Source: JASGCP01 sp965263285 (GTDB lineage Bacteria; Bacteroidota; Bacteroidia; Chitinophagales; Chitinophagaceae). Taken from it: a stretch of DNA of 64,000 nucleotides. A program made the position numbers and the translations under genes. Positions 18,265 through 29,400 of this stretch are shown here, in pieces. The notes beneath the pieces are model-generated. The model was not told the DNA's origin. It did no database searches and saw only the letters and a list, made by a program, of their open reading frames with translations. The DNA lies in the NCBI GenBank assembly GCA_965263285.1, contig CBDHHD010000004.1:62001-126000 (forward strand). Reading direction: 5' to 3'. Within the stretch, counting starts at the first letter, position 1. Every line of letters starts with the position of its first letter.

Positions 18265-18627
18265 GGCTAAATTGTTTTTTTAGGTGCTAAGAAAATAAGG
18301 TCGTAGCCTTATCTATACATAAATGCTAAATTCAATTAGATAATGAATTTGAACAAGTTATAGTTACTATGTAACAATAATTAGATGAAAAAGAAATATA
18401 ATTATAACTGCTTAGTTAACTTAATAGTTTTATTAATTAAGTACATAGATTGTAGAATAATTTATAAGTATAAAAATAATAAGGAGTATCTGATGAGGAT
18501 TACCCTCAGATAAAGAGCGTTACAAAACAAGGTGCGCGGAGCGACCAGCGAGAATGTGGAGGTGGGAGTTTTTTACATATTAAATTGTTATGATGAGCAT
18601 AAGACGCTTACATAAAAGATATCTATG
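18265..18627. repeat. Decayed MITE family B, cut by an IS481 copy
   Basis: Starts GGCTAAATTG with a poorly conserved arm, then carries AGTATCTGATGAGGATTACC, CTCAGATAAAGAGCGTTACAAAAC, CGACCAGCGAGAATGTGGAGG and TTATGATGAGCATAAGAC before being interrupted at 18628 by the left end of the IS481 element. The other half is not found on the far side. Confidence 0.65.
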
Positions 18628-19180
18628 TGTTTAGTTTCACAACGTTGTTGATGGTTTTTCCAGATATTGTAGTGTAGTGGAGGCGTAGCTGAAACGGAGC
18701 CACAATATCTGGAATGTAAAAAATGACTATTTTTGTTTTATAACCATATAAAAAATAAAATATGCCACAAATTTACCATTCCAATGCCAAGACAAATATA
18801 AGCATTCGTAAGCAAATACAAAGCAATTCTTTTTTAACAAATACCGAATTGGCTTCTCAATTTGCTATAGCGAAACAAACGATTTCAAAATGGCGAAAAT
18901 AGAGACTTTGTCTCTGATGTATCCAGTATCCCTAAAAATATTCATTATGCTCTAAATGAGGTAGAAACTACATTAATTATATCTTTGAGAAAAGCTACCT
19001 GGTTGCCTATAGATGAAATATTCGAAATAGTAGCAGTAGAAAACAAATCTATATCAAGAAGTTCTGTGTATAGGTGCTTATTACGAAATAATATAAATAT
19101 AGTGCCCATAGCAGAAAAAGAAAAAGCTAAAAAATTTAAAGCATACGAGCCAAGATATCTTCATTTCGATGTAACTTATA
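18628..19180 (+). pseudogene. IS481-type element, frameshifted and 3'-truncated copy
   Basis: Left terminus TGTTTAGTTTCACAACGTTG at 18628, then the same leader and hairpin as the intact copy. The transposase begins with ATG at 18762 and matches residues 1 to about 140 of the intact protein, but an extra A after TGGCGAAA (about 18897) shifts the frame, and the homology ends at about 19180, where the IS1634-type element begins. Non-functional. Confidence 0.85.
18658..18714. promoter_or_regulatory. Conserved hairpin in the IS481 leader (copy 1)
   Basis: TTCCAGATATTGT pairs perfectly with ACAATATCTGGAA across a loop of 31 bases. In the intact copy the same stem reads TTCCAGCCCTTGT/ACAAGGGCTGGAA, so the ATA/TAT triplet pair has replaced CCC/GGG on both arms. 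The role is unknown. Confidence 0.6.
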
Positions 19181-19605
19181 ACGGATCTTCCTGCAAAATT
19201 TAATAATAAAATCTTCGAAATGCCTTTGTAGCATTGACTTTACAGAAAAATAGCATTAATTTTTTAATATCTACAAAACCATGGTATGTAATTTTATTTT
19301 TAACGGTATAACGACTTTTTTAGTGAGCAGGTATTAAAATACACCTTTTTTTGTAATGACTCAGGTATAGATTCATTATTTATTTTTTATATCTTTTTCT
19401 TTCTTTTGTCTTGATACAAAAGAAAGAAACAAAGAAAAAATCAAGCCTGCAGATAAAGAGCTACAAAACTACGGCTCGCTACGCTAGCGAGAATGAATGG
19501 GAGGCGGTTAGGTATGAATCGTTATGATGAGCTTATCCATAGGTATCTTTTATGTACATACTTGTTTAGTTATTCATAACGATTCACAATGTTGTCTGAT
19601 GGTTT

Positions 19606-19663
19606 TTCCAGCCCTTGTGGCGTAGTGGAGGCAGTAGCCGAAACGGAGCCACAAGGGCTGGAA
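19606..19663. promoter_or_regulatory. Conserved hairpin in the IS481 leader (intact copy)
   Basis: A perfect 16-bp stem TTCCAGCCCTTGTGGC / GCCACAAGGGCTGG+AA around a 26-base loop, 48 bases before the transposase ATG. See the copy at 18658-18714 for compensatory changes. Confidence 0.65.
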
Positions 19664-19710
19664 TGTAAAAAATGACTATTTTTGTTTTATAACAATATAA
19701 AAAATAAAAT

Positions 19711-20679
19711 ATGCCACAAATTTACCATTCCAATGCCAAGACAAATATAAGCATTCGTAAACAAATACAAAGCAATTCTTTTTTAACAAATACCGAATTA
19801 GCTTCTCAATTTGCTATAGCGAAACAAACGATTTCAAAATGGCGAAATAGAGACTTTGTCTCTGATGTATCTAGTATCCCTAAAAATATTCATTATGCTC
19901 TAAATGAAGTAGAAACTACATTAATTATATCTTTGAGAAAATCTACCTGGTTGCCTATAGATGAAATATTCGAAATAGTAGCAGTAGAAAACAAATCTAT
20001 ATCAAGAAGTTCTGTGTATAGGTGCTTATTACGAAATAATATAAATATAGTGCCCATAGCAGAAAAAGAAAAAGCTAAAAAGTTTAAAGCATACGAGCCA
20101 GGATATCTTCATTTCGATGTAACTTATATGCCAAAATTTAACAAGGTAGGTTCTTATCTATATGTAGCTATAGATAGAGCTACAAGAATATTGTATTATA
20201 AAGTATATGACAATAAAACAGCCCACAATACAGATCTTTTTTTTGAGGAATGTATGCGTTTCTTCCCTTTTGCTATTACGCATATCTTAACAGATAATGG
20301 CCTTGAGTTTACCAATCGACTTATGAAAAATAAAAAAGGCAATTTGCGGGCTAACCCTTCTTTACTTGACATTAAGTGCAAAGAAAACAATATTAAACAT
20401 AGGTGTACTCAACCATCTACACCAAAAACGAATGGTATGGTAGAAAGAGTAAATGGAACCATTAAAAAAAATACTATCTTAAGGTATGAGTATAATGATA
20501 GAATAGATTTAGAAAAAGATTTAGGTAAATTTATGATTTTCTATAATCTTCACCGACGACATGGTTCTTTAAGAAAAGAACTAAATGTAAAAACACCTTT
20601 TGAAGCGCTAGAAAAGTGGTACCAACTAAAGCCTGAAATATTTTTACAAACTCCTTCAGAATTTAAAATAAACTCCTAA
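19711..20679 (+). CDS. IS481-family transposase
   Basis: A 322-aa DDE transposase. The N-terminal 60 residues are a helix-turn-helix region (TNTELASQFAIAKQTISKWRNR). The integrase core has the first Asp in HFDVTYMPKF, the second in ILTDNGLEFTNRL and the Glu in TNGMVERVNGTIKK. The C-terminus NLHRRHGSLRKELNVKTPFEAL is typical of IS481. Length and motifs are intact, so it may be active. Confidence 0.93.
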   Translation: MPQIYHSNAKTNISIRKQIQSNSFLTNTELASQFAIAKQTISKWRNRDFVSDVSSIPKNIHYALNEVETTLIISLRKSTWLPIDEIFEIVAVENKSISRSSVYRCLLRNNINIVPIAEKEKAKKFKAYEPGYLHFDVTYMPKFNKVGSYLYVAIDRATRILYYKVYDNKTAHNTDLFFEECMRFFPFAITHILTDNGLEFTNRLMKNKKGNLRANPSLLDIKCKENNIKHRCTQPSTPKTNGMVERVNGTIKKNTILRYEYNDRIDLEKDLGKFMIFYNLHRRHGSLRKELNVKTPFEALEKWYQLKPEIFLQTPSEFKINS

Positions 20680-20952
20680 ATTCGCATGTAGAAACAGTCA
20701 ATTTTCATCAACAACGTTGTGAAACATGACACATACTTTATGCTCATCATAACGATTCATATATAAAAATGTCCGCCTCCACATTCTCGCTGGTCGCTTC
20801 GCTCACCTCGTTTTGTAACGCTCTTTATCTGAGGGCAGTCCTCATCAGATATTTCCTATTATTTCCATGTTTATATGTATTTAATAATCCATGCTTCCAG
20901 CACCTCAAAAAAAGCCGTAGCCAAAAATAAATTGGTTTTTTTAAAAATATAT

Positions 20953-20960
20953 TATCTTTG
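20953..20960 (+). promoter_or_regulatory. Outward promoter at the right end of the family A MITE
   Basis: TATCTTTG at 20953-20960, preceded by a TTGG box about 19 bases upstream, facing out of the MITE. Here it would drive antisense RNA across the IS1634 transposase gene. The same sequence, inverted, is at 41465-41472. Confidence 0.5.
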
Positions 20961-21066
20961 TCATCGCTCACTAAAAAAATCGTTATACCTTTTTAACTTA
21001 TGTAAAATATTGGTCTGATCTTCATTAAAAAGATCAGGTACTTTCTTTATTTGAATATCTTTGTTT

Positions 21067-22584
21067 TTATAAATTTGATATTGAATAGCATTGAGACTTT
21101 CTAATATACTGGATTGTGTTAGCCCAAGTGTTTTGCATTCGTCCCATATATTTCATTATTATATAACCTAACATGCATACAAACACATGCCCCCTTGTGC
21201 TACTTTCTTTTCTAATATACACAGGCTGTATTTCTTCAAAGCTTTGTTTAAAAGTTCTAAATGCTTGCTCTACCAAGGCTACATCTTTGTACTTTTGATG
21301 TATATATTCTTTATCCCCATCTCTTTCATTTACATTCGTTTTAATAACATAACAACCATCTAATTTGCTTTTTTCTGCCCATTGCTCTTGATTTGTCATG
21401 ATACTAAAAACACGATCCTGCTGTTTTATTTCTATATGTTCTGTAGCCTTATATTTACTTATTTTATTTTGAATTTTCTTTGTCATAGTCTCTGTCTTTG
21501 CATAGGGATGTTCTAATAAATGTTTGTTTGCTTTTTCAATGAGTTCTCGTATTTTATTTATCATACTATTCCTATTAGCTTGAACCTCTGCAGCACGATA
21601 AGGATTTCTTCTTAATAATAACCTCTCTTCTTTATAGATGACTTCAGTTAAGTCCTCATCAAATAAACCTATTTGTATTATATTGTCTTTTAATAATGTC
21701 TCTATTTCGGGACTCGTAATAGAGGTTATATAATGCCAATTTAAATCTTTTATCTCTTCAATCCCATTTTTCTTAAGCATCCCTTTATCTCCCACCATTA
21801 CCACATTCTTAACCCCAAAATTATCCTTCAATTTATTAAATTGGTCAGATACTGTTTTGGTATCATTCGTATTACCTTTAAACACTTGAACACTAACAGG
21901 ATAGCCTGCGTCGTCACAAAGCAATCCAACAACGATTTGCATCTTCCCTCTTTTTTTGTCTCTATTATAACCAAAGGTAGCCAACTCGTTTTTCTCCCCT
22001 TCAAAATACACAGAAGTAACATCGTATAAATATAAGGTAGGTGCATCCTTGCCTTTATGTCGAATATTAAATAGTCTTTGCTCTATCTTTTCTTGATTTT
22101 TACTTAACCAGTCTAAATTTTCATATAAATCATCCTCATTAAATTTATCAAGAGAAAGGAGACTGTTTGCATCATTTATTTTTACCCATTCTTTAGCCAA
22201 ATATAATCTTGATCTTTGATTAAGCACTCTGCCAATTATTTGAAACAAGGCTAATGTAGATTGGCGGATATCTTTCCCTAAAGACGCTTCAATACCTAGC
22301 CTTTTAACAATTTCTAAAACACAAAAACTGCCCCCAACAGATTTCCCCTGAATAATTTGCCCACTATTCTCAACAACACTATTAAGAATATGGTCAATAT
22401 GCTGCTCGGTGTCTTTATTCTTTTTTAAATAATCTTTTATAAGAACAACAATAGGATCAGGGCAATGTGTTAAATTAGCTACATATTTTTTACGAACCTT
22501 ATTCCCTTCTCTATATGATTCTGTTAAATAGACAGTCTTATAAATTTTATTGCCCTTTTTGGGCATAGATTCTTGTCTATACAT
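21067..22584 (-). pseudogene. IS1634-type transposase, frameshifted and split near the 3' end
   Basis: 505 aa are readable from ATG 22584: MPKKGNKIYKTVYLTESYR, the DDE region with LYDVTSVYFEGEKNE, VVGLLCDDAGYPVSVQVFKGNT and VMVGDKGML, and VEQAFRTFKQSFEEIQPVY. After YIIMKYM the frame is wrong. The neighbouring frame continues as WDECKTLGLTQSSILESLNA and IQYQIYKNKDIQ down to LHKLK, where the family A MITE begins and adds RYNDFFSER and a stop. On the far side of the MITE (below 19304) the original tail would read IKLHTMVL and stop. The gene therefore has one frameshift plus one insertion. Confidence 0.85.
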
Positions 22585-22752
22585 AAAATATCCACATTAA
22601 AAAATAAAATATAATTTATTTTATTGATTTAAAAAGTTAAATTATAGTTAAATTCGCAGGTACATTTAACGCGCTTTTTAAACGATATATAACACAACTA
22701 TTTGATAATAAAACAATTGTGTATTTTTACACATTTTAACAAAGGAACATCC

Positions 22753-23289
22753 GATATATGTAACTGAGGTGCTTAAAGTAAACCTTCTTAGCTGACAAAT
22801 ATTATTTAGCGGGTTCTTCAATGGGAGGAGTATTAGCATATAGTGTTGGGTCTATGTTAGAGAGAATGGGCAAATTAGTAACTGTAGTAACTTTTGATGG
22901 GTGGGCATATTATAAAGAAGCATATCACAATAGGCAACGGTTTGATGAAGTGCAAGGTATGCAAATAGAAAGATATCAAAAGGTTTTGCAAGAGTTGAAT
23001 AATAAGGAGCAAATAGATCATTTTTTTCATGTGCATGGAAACTAATGACTTATCTTTTTGGATATCAAATGCCTAAGACTGAACAATTGGATATGATTAT
23101 ATGCAAGGCATCTATTGTAGAGGAAGATAGAGACTCAGAAGCAAATAGGGATAAATTTTGTGGGTGGAGAGATTTTTGTGGGGGCAACATAGATAACTTT
23201 GAAATAGAAGGAGCAACGCACTATAATATATTAGAAGTAGGTCAGAATAAAATAATAGAAATTTTAAATGCAAAGATAAAGGAATGAGG
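22753..23289 (+). pseudogene. Broken second copy of the NRPS-PKS thioesterase end
   Basis: Close copy of 33129-33665, the 3' end of the NRPS-PKS gene. It includes the TE nucleophile segment GSSMGGVLAY, TFDGWAYY and the terminal EGATHYNILEVGQNK. It is broken by a frame change near 22790 (AACCTTCTTAGCTGAC against AACCCCTTAGCTGA) and by another at about 23042 (CATGGAAACTAATG). The homology extends about 25 bases past the stop into a family B arm. It has no start and no upstream modules, so it is a relic. Confidence 0.9.
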
Positions 23290-23451
23290 TGCATCCTTTT
23301 TTGAGGTGCTAAGAGCCATGTGAAGCATGATATCTATTTATGCCATCTTATTTATGGTCCCCCTCTCAAAAAAAGATTTAGCCTAATTATAAAGATATAT
23401 ATATTATTTTCGTAATTAACCATTAAACAAGTCGTTATAAAAAATTATTGT
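23290..23451. repeat. MITE debris between the TE relic and the NRPS-PKS gene
   Basis: Contains TCCTTTTTTGAGGTGCTAAG near 23295, the opposite arm CTCAAAAAAAGATTTAGCC near 23367-23385 and a degenerate family A end (TTAAACAAGTCGTTATA, about 23425-23441). No TAnnTTTG box is seen upstream of the NRPS ATG, so its promoter is unclear. Confidence 0.55.
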
Positions 23452-26400
23452 ATGTATTTTAATTCAGACAATAGCCTTCCATTATCACCTTATCAGGAAT
23501 TGTTTTTTTATGAGTGGGAATTAGTAGCAGAAGGATATTATAATGTGTTTTTTATCCAAGAATTACAAGGGCAGATAGATAGAGATAGATTAAATATTGC
23601 TTGGGAAAAAATGATGATGGATATTTTGCCTTTTAGATCGTCTGTTTCAAAAGAATATCCAGAACTTTCGGTCAATATATTAGATAAGTTTAATTCAGTT
23701 GTATATATAGACCATCCTTTGGTATTGGAAGAAATCAAACTTCTTATTAAGCAACCATTTAATCTTGTTGGGCAAAAAAACTTATTGAGATTATATGTCA
23801 TTAAAACGGATGTAGATTCTTATCGTATTTTATTTGTTTTTCACCATTTTATAGGTGGAGGAATGACTACCAATGCTATTGTGGACTTACTTTCACATTA
23901 TTATAATAATCCTCATTTTCAATATCCTGTTTCTTTAGAGGTACAACAACAAGAAAACTTAATTTTTTTAAGAAAGACTAAAAGTTTATTAGATACACAT
24001 AGAGATAAATTGGTAGACTTTTGGCGAAGAAATATAGGAGGAGGAGAAGGGATTTCTTTAGATTTTTTAAAAGGGACTTCAACATCCTCGCAGGGAGAGA
24101 CAAAAGATAAGATATTTAGATACTACTCAGTACCTATTAAATATGTAGGATCTATCAAGCATTTGGTAAGGCAATATCATACTACTGAATATGTATTCCA
24201 TTTAACTCTTTTTGCTATTTTATTTCATAAGCATGTATATGAACCGCCTGAAAAGCTTTTGCTTTCCATCCCTTATCTTATCAATAATAAGCTTTATATA
24301 CAAGGTGTTAATGCAGTATTGATCCCATTTACTATAAAATCTACAAAGACTTTTTTAAATATTTTAGAGGATACCCATTTGTTTTTTAAAGCAATTAGTC
24401 AAAGTTTAATAGCGGGAGAAGATGTGCTACCTGCATATACCCCTACTTATTTAATTATGGAGACAGCGGGTATTCATAAAGAATCTTCATTGGTAAGTGT
24501 TTCTAAACAGGCATCCTTTTTAAAAAGGGTCTATTGTTTGAATGGTATGAAATTAAAAGAAGAAGTTTGTCATAGTAGTGAGTCAAGTACATTTTTAGGT
24601 CGTTTTCATATTCGTGTGCAAAGAGTTACTGATGAGCAGATGATTTTTTTTATAGATACCGAAGATATAGATATTAATGTGGAGTTAGTAGATGCTTTCT
24701 TTCAAAGATATTTTAAACTGTTAGAGGATGTTTTGTCAGATGTGAGTAAAACTATTGGCGAATATAATATGATTACTGATAAAGAATATCAATACTTAGT
24801 GTATGACTACAACAAAACCGAAAGAGACTACCCCAAAGACAAAACCATACACCAGCTATTTGAAGAGCAAGTAGCAAGAACATCGAATAATATAGCGGTG
24901 GTATTTGAGGAGAAGCAACTAACCTACCAAGAGTTAAACAACAAAGCTAATCAATTAGCTTATTATTTGTATAACAATTACAATACTAAAGCAGATGATA
25001 TTATTTGTTTGTTGTTAGAACGAAGTGAATGGATGATTATTGCTATCTTAGGAGTGCTTAAGAGTGGAGCTGCTTATTGCCCTATCTCACCTGAGTATCC
25101 AGAAGAGAGGGTATTGTTTATTTTACAAGACACTCAACCTAAGTGTTTAATTACAAATTGCAAATTGAAAATTGAAAATATTGAGTTGCCAATTGTTAAT
25201 GTAACAGATGAACAATTTCTAAAAGAATTATATTCATTAACCATTAACCATTTACCATTAACCATTAACTCTCATTTTTTAGCATATATTATCTATACTT
25301 CTGGTACAACGGGGAATCCTAAGGGAGTGATGATTGAACATAGTTCAGTAATAAATCTTCAAATGGCACAGAGTAGAATATGGTTAGATTCTATAAAAGA
25401 AAATAAGACTTTTAGATTGTTATTATATGCCAACTATTCTTTTGACGCATTTGTCTTTGAATTATTTGCATCTATTTGTAATGGGCATACCTCTTATCTT
25501 ATATCTTCAGATATACAACAAGACTTTTATTTATTAGCAAATTATATTCAAACTAATAATATAGAAATAGCCACTTTACCCCCAGCTATTTTACAAAAAG
25601 ATGTTTTTTTGTCTCTTGATAAAATGATATTAGCAGGAGAATCACCGAATATAGATATAATAAAAAGGTATTATGAACAAGAGATAGAAGTATTTAATGC
25701 GTATGGACCCACTGAAATTACAGTGTGCGCTACCATGCATCATTATAGCATGGGTGATAGCAATAATAATATAGGTAAGCCTATAGATAATAAGTCTATA
25801 TATGTATTAAATAATAGTCTACACTTATTGCCAATAGGATCTATAGGTGAATTATACATTGGAGGTGATGGCTTGGCAAGAGGGTATTTGAATAGACCAG
25901 AATTGACTGCAGAGCGATTCGTTGTAAATCCTTTTCAAATTGAAGAAGAAAAAAAGCAACATAGAAATGGGAGACTATATAAAACGGGAGATGTAGTGCG
26001 AATGCTCCCCGATGGTAATATTGAATATATAGGGAGGAATGATTTTCAAGTGAAGATAAGAGGTTATAGAATTGAATTAGGAGAGATAGAGATTAGGATT
26101 CAAGGATTTCAGACTAGGATTGAAGGATTAAAGGATGAACAAGTTATTGAACAAGCTGTAGTATTGATTAATGAAAAAGGAGATAATAGATATTTAGTGG
26201 GGTATTTTGTGGCTAAGGAACAGGTAGATATTGAAGAATTAAGAAGTTATCTATCTAAGCAATTACCTGAATACATGGTGCCTACAGGATTAGTTCAAAT
26301 AGAGCAGATGCCTTTAACAGTGAATGGGAAATTGGATAGAAATGTATTGTTAAATATTGAATATAAAATAACGGATAAGGTTATAGAATTGCCAAAGAAC

Positions 26401-29400
26401 AACACAGAAGAACGGTTATTAAAAATATGGTCAAATTTATTACAAATCGCTGAATCGGAGTTAAGTGTAATGCAATCATTTTTTCGCTTAGGAGGGAATA
26501 GCATTTTGAGTATTCGTTTAATGAATCTAATAAATAAGGGCTTTAACACTTCTTTTTCTGTTAGAATTATCTTTGAAAGAAATACCATTCGCCAATTAGC
26601 CGAGTATCTATTGTCAGATAATACTGAAAGAATAGCTATAACAAAGCAAGTATTTAATAGTGAAGAAGAGCAAATATTATCTTACGCACAAAATAGGTTA
26701 TGGTTTATTTATCAGTATGATAAGAAAAATAGTGCGGTGTATAATATACCAATGGTGTTTGAAATGGACAAAGCGTTAGATAAAGAAAAGCTAAAAGATG
26801 CATTGCTATTTGTAGTAGAGAAGCATGAGATATTACGAACGATTATTGAAGAAAATGAAAAAGGTATCTCGTATCAGTCTATTAAGGTGATATCTGAAAA
26901 TCTAATACAAGAAGAAATCTATAGTAGCAAGAGTGATGTAGAGGAGAAGATATTAAATGCAATAAGCTATTCGTTTCAATTAGATAAGGAATTGCCTATA
27001 CAGATAAAGTTTTTTATGCCCAAAAAGAAAGATGATACAATCGTATTAACGATAGTGGTTCATCATATAGCTTTTGATGGATGGTCTGTAGGGGTGTTTC
27101 AAAAAGAAGTTTATCATGCATATCAATTATTGGTTAATCAAAAGCCATTAACACACGTAATAAACATACAATATAAGGATTATGCTTTATGGCAAAGGAA
27201 TTTTTTGCAAGGTATACGATACAAGAAAGAGCTTAATTATTGGAAAGGACAATTAGATGGATATAATAATAGTCATTTAGCTACTGATTTTTCTCGTCCT
27301 TTAGAAATTAATTATGAGGGAGATGCTATTGTTGCTTTATTGTCAAAAGAAACTAGTCAAAATTTAAAAGCAGTAGCTAAAGAATTAAATGCAAGTTTAT
27401 ATAGTGTTTTGCTATCTGGATACTATTTGTTTTTATCTGCCTATAGCAATGAGCAAGACATTGTAGTAGGTTCTCCCTTTGCAAATAGGCATTATGCAGG
27501 TACGGAAGAGATGATTGGCTTTTTTGTAAATAGCTTAGCTTTGAGAGTGCAAATAGATTTCAAGGATACCTTGAAGGCATATATTAAAAAAGTAAATGCT
27601 ATTGTTACGCAAGGACAAAATAATCAAGATATTCCTTTTGAGCAATTGGTAGATGAATTGCATGTAGAACGAGATACGAGTCGCCATCCGATTTTTCAAA
27701 TTATGTTTGGAGTACAAGATTTTGGTGGTGATGATACAATATTGTTTAAGTCTTATCAAAGTAACAGGACAAATATAATACCAGCGAAATTTGATATTAC
27801 TACGATGGTATCAGAAGTAGAGGATGGATTACAAATTTATTTTAACTATGCTATAGCATTCTATAAACGAGAAACAATAGAACAATTTGTTAAGACGTAC
27901 GAATGTATTCTAACGCAGATTGTGAGAGATAGATTAGATAACGATTTGAAATCTATAAGATTTGTTAATAATGAAGAATACAATTATCTTATATATGACT
28001 ACAACAAAACAGAGAGAGAATATCCTAAAGATAAAACTATTCATCAGCTATTTGAGGAGCAAGTGGTAAGAACGCCGAATAATATAGCGGTGATATTTGA
28101 AGAGAAGCAATTAACTTATCAAGAATTAAATAACAAAGCTAATCAGTTAGCACACTATTTGCATAATAATTATAATACTAAAGCAGATGATATTATTTGC
28201 TTGTTATTAGAACGCAACGAATGGATAATTATTGCCATCTTAGGAGTGCTTAAGAGCGGAGCTGCTTATTGCCCTATCTCACCCGAATATCCAGAAGAGA
28301 GGTTATTGTTTATTTTACGAGACACTCAACCTAAGTGCTTAATTACAAATTGTAAATTGAAAATTGAAAATGTTCAGTTTCTAATTGTTAATTTAATGGA
28401 TGAAGAATTTTTGAAAGTCTTAGCTTCATTAACCATTAACCATTTACCATTAATCATTAGCTCTCATGCTTTAGCATATATTATCTACACTTCAGGAACA
28501 ACGGGGAATCCTAAGGGAGTGATGGTAGAGCATAAGAGTATAATAAATTTAGTTTTTGCTCAATCTAAAGAATGGGGGATACATACTGCTACCAATATGA
28601 TATTTATTAAAACACTCTTTTTTATTAATATAGTATTTGACCCTCATGTGTCTGAGATCTTTTCAACATTATTATTTGGACATTGTGGATATTTGGTTAA
28701 TGAAGGTAAACAAAAAAACATAAGCGAATTAAATGATTATGTTATAGATCAATCTATTGTTTTGGCAACATTGCCTTCTGCTTTATTAAATACAGATGTT
28801 GTCTTGCCTTTGTTAAAATTAATCATAGGTGGAGAAGTGCCTATGCAAGCGAAGATAGAAGCTTATCAAAAAAAAGGAACTAAAATATTTAATTCGTATG
28901 GAGTAACAGAAGCAACTGTATGCACAACAATGAATGTGTATATAAAAAAATCTTCAACTAAAGATATTGGCAAGCCTATAGCTAACCAATATATTTACAT
29001 TTTAAGTCATAATAAAAAATTATTACCCATAGGATCTATGGGCGAATTGCACATTGGAGGAGATGGCCTAGCAAGAGGGTATTTGAATAGACCTGAATTA
29101 ACTGCGGAACGGTTTATAAAAAACCCTTTTCAAACTGAAGAAGAAAAAAAGCAAAACAAAAATGAGCGAATATACAAAACAGGAGATTTAGTGCGAATGC
29201 TCTCCGATGGGAATATTGAATATATAGGGAGGAATGATTTTCAAGTGAAGATAAGGGGCTATAGAATTGAATTAGGAGAGATAGAGAATAGGATTCAAGG
29301 ATTCCAGATTAGGATTCAAGGATTTCAGGATTTTAGGATGATAGAACAAGCTGTGGTGTTGGTTAATGAGAAAGGAGATAATAAATATTTAGTGGGATAT

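Larger units (their letters stand above)
19563..20731 (+). mobile_element. IS481-family insertion sequence, intact
   Basis: 1169 bp with TGT...ACA termini and a related inner repeat (TTCACAAYGTTGT) at both ends. The 6-bp target duplication CATACT is present at 19557-19562 and 20732-20737. The element is inserted into the family B palindrome inside a family A composite. The left end differs from the truncated copy by a short insertion (ATTCATAACGA) next to the terminus. Confidence 0.85.
19305..20989. mobile_element. Composite MITE family A, carrying family B sequence and an inserted IS481
   Basis: Starts GGTATAACGACTTTTTTAG at 19305 and ends with its near-complement at 20989. An exact 8-bp target duplication TTTTTAAC lies at 19297-19304 and 20990-20997. 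Without the IS481 insertion (19563-20731 plus one 6-bp duplication) it is about 510 bp. It contains most of family B, keeping that family's right arm but replacing its left terminus. An outward promoter lies at its right end. Confidence 0.85.
19181..22665 (-). mobile_element. IS1634-type insertion sequence, interrupted
   Basis: The element starts near 19181, where the IS481 remnant stops, and ends near 22665. Both ends carry a CCTGC(A/G)AA-TTTAA type inverted sequence, at 19190-19203 and as the complement near 22651-22663. The transposase gene occupies the minus strand. Its 3' end was split by a family A MITE at 19305-20989, flanked by the duplicated TTTTTAAC. Exact outer termini and target duplication were not resolved. 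Confidence 0.6.
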
